Shown here: positions 19,484 to 28,757 of the stretch, piece after piece | Numbering within the stretch: position 1 is the first letter of the stretch | Layout of the letters: every line of letters starts with the position of its first letter | Source of the DNA: Geothermovivens sp964644845 | Lineage (GTDB): Bacteria > Zhuqueibacterota > Zhuqueibacteria > Oleimicrobiales > Geothermoviventaceae | DNA: 64,000 bases | Assembly (NCBI GenBank): GCA_964644845.1 | Contig: CAZXXS010000097.1 | Span: 186,001-250,000 of the forward strand | Direction of reading: 5' to 3' | The notes under the pieces: generated by a model | What the model saw: only the letters and a program-made list of their open reading frames with translations | Database searches by the model: none | What the model was told of the DNA's origin: nothing | Translations under genes and position numbers: made by a program

Positions 19484-20434
19484 ATGGACGGGATCGACCT
19501 TTTCACGCGCTTCGAAGGTAACCCGATTCTGACACCGGAAGACTGGCCGTACCTGGCAAATGCAGTGTTCAACGCCGGCGCGGTGGAAATCGACGGCGAG
19601 ACGGTTCTGCTGGTGCGGGTGGAAGACATGCGCGGCATGTCGCACCTGACCGTGGCTCGCAGCAGGGATGGACGGACGAATTGGGAGATCGACCCGGAGC
19701 CGACTCTTCTTCCAGATGTTGAGAATCACCCGGAAGAGATCTGGGGGATCGAAGACCCACGAATTGTTTACCTGGAGGAGAAGGGCGTCTACGCGGTGAC
19801 TTACGCTTCTTTTTCGATGGGTGGCCCCCTGGTCTCGCTGGCCATGACCGAAGATTTCAAGACATTTGACAGACTGGGACCGATCATGCCGCCCGAAGAC
19901 AAAGATGCATCGCTTTTCCCGCGCCGGTTCAACGGCTTGTGGGCCCTGATTCACCGTCCCATGCCTTCGTCGGCTGGCGAAGGAGCGCACATCTGGATCT
20001 CCTTCTCACGCGACCTTACGCACTGGGGCGAACACCGCATTCTGCTGCCTGCACGGCGCGGTGGCTGGTGGGACGCCAACAAGGTGGGGTTGGGGGCTCA
20101 ACCGATCGAAACCCCGGAGGGCTGGCTCATCTTGTACCACGGCGTGCGCGTCACCGCGTCCGGAAGCCTCTACCGCGTGGGGGCGGCTCTTTTGGACCTG
20201 GAAAACCCCAGTCGCGTGCTCAGGCGCACGGACCAGTGGATTTTCGGTCCGAAAGAACCTTACGAGCGCACCGGCGACGTGCCCGGCGTGACCTTCCCGT
20301 GTGGGGTGATTGTGGACAGAGAGAGAGACGAACTGCGCATGTACTACGGTGCTGCCGATTCGACCGTCGCTCTGGCGACTGCCAAATTCAGTGAGGTGCT
20401 GGACTACGTGCTGAGTTGTCCGGAGCCTCGGTGA
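19484..20434 (+). CDS. GH130 beta-mannoside phosphorylase
   Basis: A 316-residue five-bladed propeller enzyme. GH130 enzymes use phosphate to split beta-mannosides, giving mannose-1-phosphate, and the reaction is reversible. Family blocks seen: FEGNPILTPEDWPY, FNAGAVEIDGETVLLVRVED, IEDPRIVYLEEKGVYAVTY and FPCGVIVDRERDELRMYYGAAD. ATG 19484 is preferred because family proteins start just before the RFEGNPIL block and GGAGG lies upstream; a GTG at 19430 would add 18 residues. There is no signal peptide. It follows the beta-mannosidase by 183 bases. The exact linkage (1,4 to Glc, Man or GlcNAc, or 1,2) cannot be told by eye. Confidence 0.93.
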   Translation: MDGIDLFTRFEGNPILTPEDWPYLANAVFNAGAVEIDGETVLLVRVEDMRGMSHLTVARSRDGRTNWEIDPEPTLLPDVENHPEEIWGIEDPRIVYLEEKGVYAVTYASFSMGGPLVSLAMTEDFKTFDRLGPIMPPEDKDASLFPRRFNGLWALIHRPMPSSAGEGAHIWISFSRDLTHWGEHRILLPARRGGWWDANKVGLGAQPIETPEGWLILYHGVRVTASGSLYRVGAALLDLENPSRVLRRTDQWIFGPKEPYERTGDVPGVTFPCGVIVDRERDELRMYYGAADSTVALATAKFSEVLDYVLSCPEPR

Positions 20435-21366
20435 AATTTGGCCAAATCGGAAAACCATTTGCCAATCCGTTCTCGTTTTGGGGGGCGTGAAATCTGGAAT
20501 TGGCCTACGGGCGGGCGTTGTCGGTCCTGGACCTGTGCGGCTGACGGCGTTCTTGGTTGGGTGGCAGTTGTCTCCAGGTAGGCCGTTTTGGCGGACCGTG
20601 TGTGCCGGGGTTCAGACTGCAGGTGCCACGAAGGGGCTGCCGGGTTCACTTCCTGGTCGGCCAGAGAAGCTGCGCCAGTCCCGTCAAGACGCCAGCCAAG
20701 GTAAGCGTTAACCCCGCGTAGAGGGCGGCGGTCTGGGACCGGAGGAAGCCGTACCCCGTGCACAGAAGGCCGACGGCAAGCACCATGGCCGAAATCATCT
20801 GTCCCTTTGTGGTGCCGCGACCTGCTGACGCCCCAACGTGCTCACTGCCTGTCGCCTGCATTCCGTACGCTCCTTAGCGCGAAAATCTGACACCTTCCTA
20901 AATGCTCTGTTAGACCGCGAACAGACCGCGTCCGAGACATTTGGCAGCGTGCTGTGTGCGCCACAGGTTACGTCCGGCAGCGGAGAAAAGCAAACGAAAC
21001 GTTGCCACGTTCGACCCGCTTGGGGTGAGTACGTTCGGCCGAGACCGCGCGAGTGCAGCCGAAAGAGAGGTCTCGTCGCGGGGTGTCTTTGCCTGCTAAG
21101 CGTGTCCGTGTGGCTGAGGGGAGCGGCTAAGGTGCCGATGCGAATCGTTCTGCCGCCAGATGGCGAACGCCTGGAGTGCACCTGCGACGGAAATTGAACA
21201 GGGCTCGGGAACCCCGGAAGGGCGTGCGGTCGTTAATTAACCTGGGGTTTTGCTGCACTTGCTTTCCTGCCTTGGTTCCGGCAGATGAACACTGCCCGGT
21301 TTCTTTCTCTCTGTCGAAATCTCCGCAACTGACAACTGAGCGACCAAGGGGACAACGGAGGCTTAC
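20435..21366. other. Region between GH130 and glycosyltransferase genes, 932 bp
   Basis: Holds only the small minus-strand membrane-protein gene at 20646-20861. The rest shows no supported gene or clear promoter. GGAGG at 21356-21360 serves the glycosyltransferase. Confidence 0.4.
20646..20861 (-). CDS. Small two-helix membrane protein
   Basis: A 71-residue protein. The ATG has AAGGAGCG about 8 bases upstream. Residues 1-20 are polar (MQATGSEHVGASAGRG). Two hydrophobic helices follow at about 22-41 (ISAMVLAVGLLCTGYGF) and 46-66 (ALYAGLTLTLAGVLTGLA), ending LWPTRK. The hairpin layout with a basic tail suggests a real inner-membrane protein. No family was recognised. It is alone on this strand, antisense to the gap between two mannoside genes. 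Confidence 0.6.
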   Translation of the reverse strand: MQATGSEHVGASAGRGTTKGQMISAMVLAVGLLCTGYGFLRSQTAALYAGLTLTLAGVLTGLAQLLWPTRK

Positions 21367-23676
21367 ATGACAGACCGTGACGAAATCAGGACGCACGTGA
21401 GCTTTGTCAGTACCTACGTTCCCAGGCGTTGTGGCATTGCGACGTTCACGCACGATTTGGTACGCTCCCTTTGTGAACACCAGGGGAACGCCGACGACTT
21501 GAGTGCCTGCGTGGACATTGTGGCGCTGAACAACACGCAGGAAGGGTACCCGTACGGGCCTGAGGTGCATTTCGAAATTCGCGATCAGCACAAAGCGGAC
21601 TACCGCGAGGCGGCCGACTTTCTGAACGTTTCGCCCGTCGACGTCGTCTCGATTCAGCACGAGTTTGGGATCTTTGGCGGTACCTGGGGAGGCCATCTCA
21701 TCACCCTGCTGGAAAATCTGAAAAAGCCCGTGGTGACGACACTTCACACAGTGCTTCGCGAGCCATTCGACGACGAGATGCGGCGTGTGTTCGAGGCGGT
21801 TTGCGAGCGTTCGACGTTGCTGGTTGTGATGGCACACAAGGCCCGCGAAATCCTCACGGAGGTTTACGGCGTTCCGGAAGACAAGATTGTCTACATCCCA
21901 CACGGCGCACCGGACATTCCCTTCCTGGATCCATCGTTTTACAAGGACCAGTTTCAGCTTGAGGGGCGGCGGGTCATTCTGACGTTTGGCCTGATCAGTC
22001 CGAACAAGGGCATCGAGTACGCCATCCGGGCCATGCGTCGGGTCGTGGACGAACACCCGGACGTGGCTTACGTTGTGCTGGGCGCTACGCACCCGGAGAT
22101 CAAGCGGCGTTTCGGGGAACAGTACCGCATGTCGCTGCAGCGTTTGGTGGACGAACTCGGATTGCAAGAGCACGTCATCTTTCACAACCGCTACGTGACG
22201 TTTGAGCAGCTTACGCATTTCTTGATTGCTTCCGACCTGTACGTGACCCCTTACCTCTCGCGGGAGCAGATCGTGTCTGGCACGCTGACCTACGCCATCG
22301 CCACCGGTAAGGCCATTGTGTCTACGCCGTACTTCTACGCGGAAGAAACGCTGGCAGATGAACGGGGCGTGCTTGTACCGTTCCAGGATGCAGACGCTCT
22401 GGCCGAGGCTCTGATCGATTTGCTGAGCGACGAGAACAAACGCAACCGTCTCCGCAAGAATGCTTACCAGTACGGGCGCAAGATGATCTGGCCGGAGGTG
22501 GCGCGTCAGTACGCAAGTGTGTTCGCGCGGGCGGTCGAAGAGTACGGACGACTCACAGTGCGCCACGCCATCCGCAAGAAGGTGTTGCCGCAGACGGCGC
22601 TTCCGGAGGTGAAACTCGACTACCTGAAGGTACTCAGCGACGACACGGGCATTTTGCAACACGCCACGTACACGGTTCCCAACAGGGTGCACGGCTACTG
22701 CACCGACGACAACGCACGCGCTGTGATGGTCGCTGCGGCCCACTGGGACCTGTTTCGGAACGAAGAGATTCTACCGTTGTTGTACCGTTACCTGGCTTTT
22801 CTACACCACGCTTTCAACCCGGAAAACGGTCGCTTTCGGAATTTCATGAGCTTCGACCATCGCTGGTTGGAAGACGCAGGTAGCGAGGACAGTCATGGTC
22901 GTGCACTCCAGGCGCTGGGCTACGTGATTGCGCACCCGCCCACGGATTCGATTTTGGCCTTCGCTACGCGTTTGTTCGGTGAGGCTCTGCCGGCTGTGCA
23001 CAGCCTGAAAGCCCCGCGTGCGCTGGCATTCTCGATTCTTGGTGCGGCGGACAAACTGAAGCGCTTCGGTGGGGCTCGCGAGGCTCGTCAGGTAGTCGAG
23101 GTGCTTTCGGACAAGCTGGCGGAACTTCTGGCGGAAAATGCTACCGCTGACTGGTACTGGTTCGAAGATGTGCTCACCTACGACAACGCTCGGTTGCCTC
23201 AGGCCCTGATCGCTGCGGGACGCGTTCTGGGCTCGGAAAACCTGATCGAGGCCGGCCTGCGCTCGCTTGAGTGGCTGGTGGGTGTGGAAACCGACCCGAG
23301 CACGGGTTACGTGAGCGTGGTTGGCAACGACGGTTGGTACCGCAAAGGGCAGGAGCGTGCTCAGTTTGATCAGCAGCCCGTCGAGGTGGCCAGCCTCGCC
23401 GACGCGGCTCACGAGGCCTACGAAGCCACGGGTGACAGGAAATGGCTGGACCTGGTCCGAGCCGCGTTCAACTGGTTCCTTGGCGACAACGACATCCGAG
23501 AGCCGGTGTACGATTTCAGTACAGGCGGGTGCCGGGACGCGCTGGAGAGCTCCGGTGTGAACCAGAACCAGGGCGCTGAATCCACACTGGCCTGGCTTTC
23601 GGTTTTGCACCGGATGTACGCCGTGGTCCAGGAACAAACGCTGCAGCGCGAACTGGAGGCGACCGGTGTGAAGTGA
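21367..23676 (+). CDS. GT4 glycosyltransferase fused to an alpha-helical C-terminal domain
   Basis: A 769-residue cytoplasmic protein. Residues about 10-395 form a GT-B family 4 glycosyltransferase (FVSTYVPRRCGIATFTHDL, QHEFGIFGG, TFGLISPNKGIEYAIRAM, YLSREQIVSGTLTYAIATGK). Residues about 400-765 are a second domain, probably an (alpha/alpha)6 barrel as in inverting glycosidases and epimerases, with the conserved-looking HGYCTDDNARAV, GRFRNFMSFDHRWLED and SEDSHGRALQALGYV. The ATG follows CGGAGG. Position beside GH2 and GH130 mannoside enzymes suggests mannosyl transfer, but the donor and acceptor are unknown. Confidence 0.85.
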   Translation: MTDRDEIRTHVSFVSTYVPRRCGIATFTHDLVRSLCEHQGNADDLSACVDIVALNNTQEGYPYGPEVHFEIRDQHKADYREAADFLNVSPVDVVSIQHEFGIFGGTWGGHLITLLENLKKPVVTTLHTVLREPFDDEMRRVFEAVCERSTLLVVMAHKAREILTEVYGVPEDKIVYIPHGAPDIPFLDPSFYKDQFQLEGRRVILTFGLISPNKGIEYAIRAMRRVVDEHPDVAYVVLGATHPEIKRRFGEQYRMSLQRLVDELGLQEHVIFHNRYVTFEQLTHFLIASDLYVTPYLSREQIVSGTLTYAIATGKAIVSTPYFYAEETLADERGVLVPFQDADALAEALIDLLSDENKRNRLRKNAYQYGRKMIWPEVARQYASVFARAVEEYGRLTVRHAIRKKVLPQTALPEVKLDYLKVLSDDTGILQHATYTVPNRVHGYCTDDNARAVMVAAAHWDLFRNEEILPLLYRYLAFLHHAFNPENGRFRNFMSFDHRWLEDAGSEDSHGRALQALGYVIAHPPTDSILAFATRLFGEALPAVHSLKAPRALAFSILGAADKLKRFGGAREARQVVEVLSDKLAELLAENATADWYWFEDVLTYDNARLPQALIAAGRVLGSENLIEAGLRSLEWLVGVETDPSTGYVSVVGNDGWYRKGQERAQFDQQPVEVASLADAAHEAYEATGDRKWLDLVRAAFNWFLGDNDIREPVYDFSTGGCRDALESSGVNQNQGAESTLAWLSVLHRMYAVVQEQTLQRELEATGVK

Positions 23677-24112
23677 AGATTCCACCTGGGTCGTTTACAG
23701 AACAGAGGGTGAGGGCTCCTCTTCTGGGCCCCGAGAGGGGCTCGTAAGGTCGCCGCAGGGGTAGCAGGTGTTGAACGGGGACAGTTGCGACGGCTCAGTG
23801 GGGGATCCCTTTGAGGGGTGCCTCTTTACCGTGGTGATGTTTGCGCAGAAGTGGGGGAAGGCGGTTTCCAGGCAGAGTCTTTGCAACCAGGTTCCTGGGA
23901 GCCTGGAGTGGGAAACGGGTGGCCGCACTTGCCCGGCGGTCAAGTTGTTCGCTGGGCTGCGGGCGCTCCCTGGAGGAGTTTCCCCGCGCGCCTGGCGACG
24001 TCGACAAGTGGCGCGTGCGAAAAGTCCGCCTTGCAGTGCAACGCAAGGACCAGACACCACCGCCGACGTGGAGACGTAAAGGCATGTTTGCACAAACATC
24101 GGAGAAAAAAGC
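23677..24112. other. Intergenic region, 436 bp
   Basis: No supported gene. It contains the palindrome at 24084-24099 just before the CDF gene. The sequence at 23836-23847 (GATGTTTGCGCA) matches 11 of 12 bases of the reverse complement of part of that palindrome, so it may be a second regulator half-site. Confidence 0.4.
24084..24099. promoter_or_regulatory. Palindrome before CDF transporter (possible metal-regulator operator)
   Basis: ATGTTTG, CA, CAAACAT: a perfect 7-base inverted repeat. It ends 13 bases before the GTG start and overlaps the upstream edge of the GGAG ribosome-binding region. Such a site could bind an ArsR/SmtB- or MerR-type metal sensor. This is inferred from position only. 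Confidence 0.4.
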
Positions 24113-25030
24113 GTGAGCCATGGACACGCACACACGCACGGGGAGATTCCGCAGGGGGCTGCCTACCAAAAGCAATTTGCCGTCGGTGTGGCGCTGAATG
24201 TGGGGTTCGCAACCGTCGAACTTGTGCTTGGTCTCCTGGTTGGTTCTCTGGCCCTTGTCGCGGATGCCGGGCACAATCTGAGCGACGTCCTTGGACTCCT
24301 GCTCGCGTGGGGAGCCAGCAGGCTTACCCTCCGCAAGCCGACACTGCGCCGGACGTACGGCTTCCGACGAGCGACCATTTTGGCCTCGCTCCTCAACGCG
24401 GTCATCCTGCTTGTGGCCATGGGCGGTGTGGCGTGGGAGGCTGTGCGGCGTTTCGGTCACCCTGTTGAGGTGCCCGGTGGAACGATCATGCTGGTTGCGG
24501 GGATTGGTGTGCTCATCAACACGGCCACTGCTTTGATGTTTGCCTCCGGTCGCCATCGTGACCTGAACATCAAAGGAGCCTACCTCCACATGGCCGCCGA
24601 CGCTGGAGTGTCTCTGGGAGTTGTGCTGGCGGGACTGCTGGTCACCCTGACAGGCTGGTCCTGGCTGGATCCCGCCATCAGTCTCGCCATCGTGGTCATC
24701 GTTGTGGTTGGTACCTGGAGTCTTTTGCGTGACTCTGTCGACTTGCTGATCGATTCTGTACCGCGAAACGTAGATCCCGTGGCTGTAAGCCGTTTTCTGA
24801 AAAGTTTGCCGGGAGTTCAGGATGTTCACGACCTCCACATCTGGGCCATGAGCACCACCGAAGTGGCGTTGACGGCGCACCTGGTAAGACCCGACGGGGG
24901 AGGCGATCACTTCCTCAACGAGGTGGCAGACGCGCTGCGTCACCGTTTTGGCATCCAGCACACCACAATCCAGCTTGAGCGGGGTGAACCCGACGAAGAG
25001 TGCCCACAGGTGAAGAACGGGTGCGTGTGA
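24113..25030 (+). CDS. Cation diffusion facilitator (Zn/Cd/Co efflux)
   Basis: A 305-residue CDF antiporter with six predicted membrane helices between about residues 18 and 210 and a cytoplasmic metal-sensing C-terminal domain. A His-rich N-terminus (HGHAHTHG) is typical. The transport site has His and Asp in both helices 2 and 5 (DAGHNLSD and HMAADAGVS), the pattern of zinc-type CDFs. The C-terminal domain has HDLHIWAMSTTEVALTAHLV. The GTG start has GGAG 9 bases upstream. A perfect palindrome sits directly before it. The gene appears to stand alone and follows the mannoside locus without evident functional link. Confidence 0.93.
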   Translation: MSHGHAHTHGEIPQGAAYQKQFAVGVALNVGFATVELVLGLLVGSLALVADAGHNLSDVLGLLLAWGASRLTLRKPTLRRTYGFRRATILASLLNAVILLVAMGGVAWEAVRRFGHPVEVPGGTIMLVAGIGVLINTATALMFASGRHRDLNIKGAYLHMAADAGVSLGVVLAGLLVTLTGWSWLDPAISLAIVVIVVVGTWSLLRDSVDLLIDSVPRNVDPVAVSRFLKSLPGVQDVHDLHIWAMSTTEVALTAHLVRPDGGGDHFLNEVADALRHRFGIQHTTIQLERGEPDEECPQVKNGCV

Positions 25031-25644
25031 GTCCGTGCGTGAGAAGATCCTTGGTCCTCGTGAGCGCCGAGGGGCTTCTCTTGGATCAAAACGTTGTTGT
25101 ACGTTCTTGTGTGGGCTCGGCGCGATCTCGCAGCGTCGAGGGATCAGAGCCTCGGACACGTCCAACGCGAAGCCGTGGCGGTTAGACCCCGGTGCTGAGG
25201 TTGCTCTTTGCGGTTGGCTTTTCCGGAAGCTCTCAGCGGATCACCCCTCGTTCTGAAGGCGCCGAGAAGGGTTCGTGCCCTTGTTGCTGTTCCCGGTCGG
25301 AATGCGTTTCGTTCCTGAAAACAGGGGGCACACTCTTTTCTCCCACCCGCTTCGGTAAACGCTGCAAGGCCGTGACGCTGAAAGGAAGGCAAAGCTTCGG
25401 GTGACGAGGTTGATTTGGCTCGTCCACGCTGACTCAGGACCTTGACCTCGAGGAATTCACCGCTTTCGCCCCAGAAGGGTCCCTTTTTGCAGCGGATCTA
25501 CGAGAACGCGATTCAGTCGGCCAAAACTGGGCCGCGTTTCTTCGCACACGTCTCACTGGATTTCGTCCGAGGATTTCGTTAAATTGAAGACAAAACTTCT
25601 GTTTGTGTGCATTTGTTGGACCAGAAGTCAGAAAGGAGCTTGCC
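25031..25644. other. Intergenic region, 614 bp
   Basis: No supported gene or repeat. AAAGGAGC at 25631-25638 serves the GH36-like gene. A TTGACC at 25441 lacks a matching -10 box. Confidence 0.4.
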
Positions 25645-27879
25645 GTGAGCAAACCCAGGATTGTCAAGGTTTTGGTTGGAGGAACGCTCGTCGCGGCCGT
25701 GGTCTTGTTGCTGGCCGGGTGCGGCAAACAGCTGAGCGAGAGGGGCTGGACAGTGGTGCCAAATACCCGTAAGGCCTCACTCGCTGTGAAAAACGCGGAC
25801 CTCGGGATCGTTCTCGGCGACGTTCGTTTGGCTCTACTCAACGACTCCACGGGCGTTGTCGACACGCTGCGGGGCTGGCATGTAAAGCGCAGTGGAACGG
25901 CGTTGCAGATTCAGACCGACAGGCCTAAGAAAACCACGTGGACGGTAACTGTTTCGGATTCCGCGGTCGATTTCCGCGTTTCCGCATCGAACGCCGTGCT
26001 TTTCGGTGTCGCCCCAGCGTCAGAACAGCGAATTCCGGCTCGTGTCCGCAGTCAGGACAACGGCGTGATGTACACCGCGCTCGGGCCGATTTCAGCCGCA
26101 AACATCCACCACCTCTTCGATCGTCAGACCGACATCATGATCTGTTTCCCCGAGATGTCGCGGCTCCGCCGCAACCCGTCCCAGCAGGACCAGATGGTTG
26201 TGCAGATCAGTGTCTCGCCAAAGGCTCCCGAAATCTCGCTCCTACGGCACTACTACACGGACGTAGTCGGCATTGCCCACTACCAGAAGACCAAATTCAA
26301 GCCGGTCTACGTTCCCTACCCGGGACGTTTCAAACGGGCGCCGACGGGCTGGTGCAGCTGGTACTGTTACTACATGAAGGCGAACGAAAAGGACATGGTG
26401 AAAGAAACGGACGTGCTTGCACGCGAACTCAAGCCCTACGGTCTGGAGTACGTGCAGCTGGATGCCTGCTACACCCGCGGCAAAGAGGCCAACTGGCTGG
26501 AGTGGAACAAGGAGCTGTTTCCGCACGGTGGCAAGTGGCTTTTTCAGTACATTTCGAGCAAAGGGTTGAAACCCGGGCTGTGGGTGAACGCTTACGGTGC
26601 CAATTACGCCAAACCAGCCATGGCCGACAAGTACCCGGAAAACTTCTTCCTGAGAGACAAGAACGGTCGCCTCTCGGGCGCCTGCTGCACGGCGGACACC
26701 ACGGTTGTGCGCCTCGACTACACGAACCCTGCCGTTCTCGAGAAGCACCTCAAACCGCTTTTCCACACCCTTGTGGACGACTGGGGTTTGCGTTACCTGA
26801 AAGACGCGGGTTGGGGCACGTGGATGGACTACTACGAAAAGAACCGCGCCAACGCATTCGACTCGACGCTGGACAGCCGGGTTGTCTACCGCCGGGTTCA
26901 GAAAGCCATCCGCGAGATCATGGGCCCGACGAACTACATCAACGGGTGCGCGATGCACGAGGTGGGTGTTGGCTTCGGCTACTACGACGGTTCGCGTGTG
27001 GGTGGCGATGACTACGCTCGTTGGGCCCCTGAGAAGGGCAAGGGTAACCGCAATTCCATGTCGATGCAAACGTTTTTCAACTCGCTCTTCGGGGCCAACT
27101 ACCTGAACGGCATTTGCTGGTGGTCAGACCCGGACGTTGTGATGGTCAGACCGCCGCTGACCATGGAGGAAGCCAGGACGATCGTGACAACGATTGCCCT
27201 CTCTGGACAAACGTACATGATCAGCGATTTCATGGCCGAACTGCCGGACGAGCGGATGGAATTGTACAAAAAAACCATGCCCACGATGCCAATTCACGCT
27301 GTGGACCTGTTTCCCTTCCGCACGGAGCCGGTTTGCTGCCCCAAGCCGAAGAGTTTTCCGAAAGCGCTGGACCTGAAAGTGAGTGCAGCGACAGGTACCT
27401 ACGACGTCGTGGCTGTGTACAACTGGTCGGACCAGCCTGTCATGAGGACCGTTGCTTTCGCGCGTGACCTGGGCCTTGACCGTGCGCCGCGCTTGGTGTT
27501 TGACTTCTGGCAGCAAAAGTTCTTGGGGATTTTCACGGATTCCCTGAGTGTCGAGATTCCCGTGCACGGCGTGCGGGCTCTCGTCATCCGGCCGGTGGAA
27601 CCAACACCGCAGGTGATTGCCACTTCGCGGCACATTTCTGGGGCCTACAGTGTGAAGTCCGTGAGCTGGGATGAGGGTGCCGCGACCCTCAGCGGCCGCT
27701 CGCAGGCTGTGAACGGTGTTCCGTACGCTGTTTTCGTCTACGTACCGGGCGGCAAGAAGCTGAGCCAGGTGACGGCAAACACCAAAGTCCTCTACCACAC
27801 GCAAACCGGGAGTGTGGTCAAGGTGCTGCTCCAGGGAAAGGAAGAACCGATCGAATGGAAACTGGTTTTCGGTACGTAA
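25645..27879 (+). CDS. GH36/GH27-like alpha-galactosidase lipoprotein
   Basis: A 744-residue exported lipoprotein. Start GTG 25645 follows AAAGGAGC; the signal peptide ends in the lipobox LLAGC, so it is anchored in the inner or outer membrane. A beta-sandwich N-terminal region (about 30-215) precedes a (beta/alpha)8 barrel. The hallmark GWCSWY is at about residues 235-240. By family comparison, the nucleophile is Asp387 in YLKDAGWG and the acid/base lies in the SRVGGDDYARW segment (Asp455 or Asp456). A C-terminal beta domain follows. It should remove alpha-galactosyl or related residues from oligosaccharides at the cell surface or in the periplasm. Substrate is not certain. Confidence 0.85.
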   Translation: MSKPRIVKVLVGGTLVAAVVLLLAGCGKQLSERGWTVVPNTRKASLAVKNADLGIVLGDVRLALLNDSTGVVDTLRGWHVKRSGTALQIQTDRPKKTTWTVTVSDSAVDFRVSASNAVLFGVAPASEQRIPARVRSQDNGVMYTALGPISAANIHHLFDRQTDIMICFPEMSRLRRNPSQQDQMVVQISVSPKAPEISLLRHYYTDVVGIAHYQKTKFKPVYVPYPGRFKRAPTGWCSWYCYYMKANEKDMVKETDVLARELKPYGLEYVQLDACYTRGKEANWLEWNKELFPHGGKWLFQYISSKGLKPGLWVNAYGANYAKPAMADKYPENFFLRDKNGRLSGACCTADTTVVRLDYTNPAVLEKHLKPLFHTLVDDWGLRYLKDAGWGTWMDYYEKNRANAFDSTLDSRVVYRRVQKAIREIMGPTNYINGCAMHEVGVGFGYYDGSRVGGDDYARWAPEKGKGNRNSMSMQTFFNSLFGANYLNGICWWSDPDVVMVRPPLTMEEARTIVTTIALSGQTYMISDFMAELPDERMELYKKTMPTMPIHAVDLFPFRTEPVCCPKPKSFPKALDLKVSAATGTYDVVAVYNWSDQPVMRTVAFARDLGLDRAPRLVFDFWQQKFLGIFTDSLSVEIPVHGVRALVIRPVEPTPQVIATSRHISGAYSVKSVSWDEGAATLSGRSQAVNGVPYAVFVYVPGGKKLSQVTANTKVLYHTQTGSVVKVLLQGKEEPIEWKLVFGT

Positions 27880-28034
27880 TCGGGCGCGAGAGCGTTGGAA
27901 GGCGAAACGGTTGAGCGGTAGGGCCTTCTCCCGCGCAGAGACTGTGCCCACGACTCGCTCAAGACAACCGGTCCGGGCCTGTAGCCGATCGGAAAAACAA
28001 CCCTTGAGCTTCGCGTGTTTCCGGGGGGTACGCC

Positions 28035-28757
28035 GTGCATTTTCTGACGCACAGCGGTGTGCGTGTTCCCGCCGTCACGGCGGAGCAAATGCGCCGGGTG
28101 GATGAGCTTGCAACCGGCGAATTCGGCTTGAATCTCCTTCAAATGGTGGAGAATGCGGGCTGGGCCCTGGCCTCTGTCGTACTGCGGCTACGGGAAGCCA
28201 CGCCCGGAAGCGTACTGGTACTGGCGGGAAGAGGAGGTAACGGTGGGGGAGGGCTGTGCGTAGTGAGGCATCTTCGGAACCGCGGTGTGCGCGTTGAGGT
28301 GGTGCTTGCCTTCCCGCCCCGAGATCTCAGCGACGCCGCTCGACTGCAGTTCGAGGTTCTACAGCGTGACGGACTGAAGCCGGTGGATGCCAAAAGGGTG
28401 TGGGCCTTTTCAGGAACTGGTCTCGTGGTGGATGCCTTGATCGGCTACAATCTTTCCGGTGCCCCAGAAAGGCGCGTGGCCGAACTGACCTCGCTGGCAA
28501 ATGCTTTCGACGGACCAGTGGTGTCCCTGGACGTTCCTTCGGGAGTGGACGCGACCACGGGCCAAGCTTTCGACCCGGTGGTTGTGCCAACGCACACAGT
28601 GACGTTGGGTTTGCCGAAAACTGGGCTCCGTGAGCAGCCGGGACTCCTTTACCTGGCGGACATCGGGATTCCCCAGCGTGTTTTCGAGCGCATTGCCTTG
28701 TCGTACCACTGGCCAGACGAGACACAGTGGGTTTTGGAGCTCATCAGTGCCGAATGA
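28035..28757 (+). CDS. nnrE: NAD(P)H-hydrate epimerase (YjeF N-terminal domain, stand-alone)
   Basis: A 240-residue single-domain YjeF_N protein that would epimerise damaged NAD(P)HX. Blocks: TAEQMRRVDELATGEFGLNL, LQMVENAGWALA, the nucleotide loop AGRGGNGGGGL, VVDALIGYNLSG and VSLDVPSGVDATTG. The loop reads GGNGGGG instead of the common GNNGGDG, so the usual Asp is Gly. The paired dehydratase domain (NnrD) is not fused and not in the window. The GTG start has GGGGGT upstream. It lies 155 bases after the alpha-galactosidase gene. Confidence 0.88.
   Translation: MHFLTHSGVRVPAVTAEQMRRVDELATGEFGLNLLQMVENAGWALASVVLRLREATPGSVLVLAGRGGNGGGGLCVVRHLRNRGVRVEVVLAFPPRDLSDAARLQFEVLQRDGLKPVDAKRVWAFSGTGLVVDALIGYNLSGAPERRVAELTSLANAFDGPVVSLDVPSGVDATTGQAFDPVVVPTHTVTLGLPKTGLREQPGLLYLADIGIPQRVFERIALSYHWPDETQWVLELISAE

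Noticed and set aside
20838..21197. 119-codon frame on the + strand before the glycosyltransferase
   Set aside because: No ribosome-binding site and no domain; it overlaps the start of the better-supported small membrane protein on the other strand.
21127..22743. 538-codon open frame on the - strand
   Set aside because: Antisense to the glycosyltransferase domain, whose family motifs are clear.
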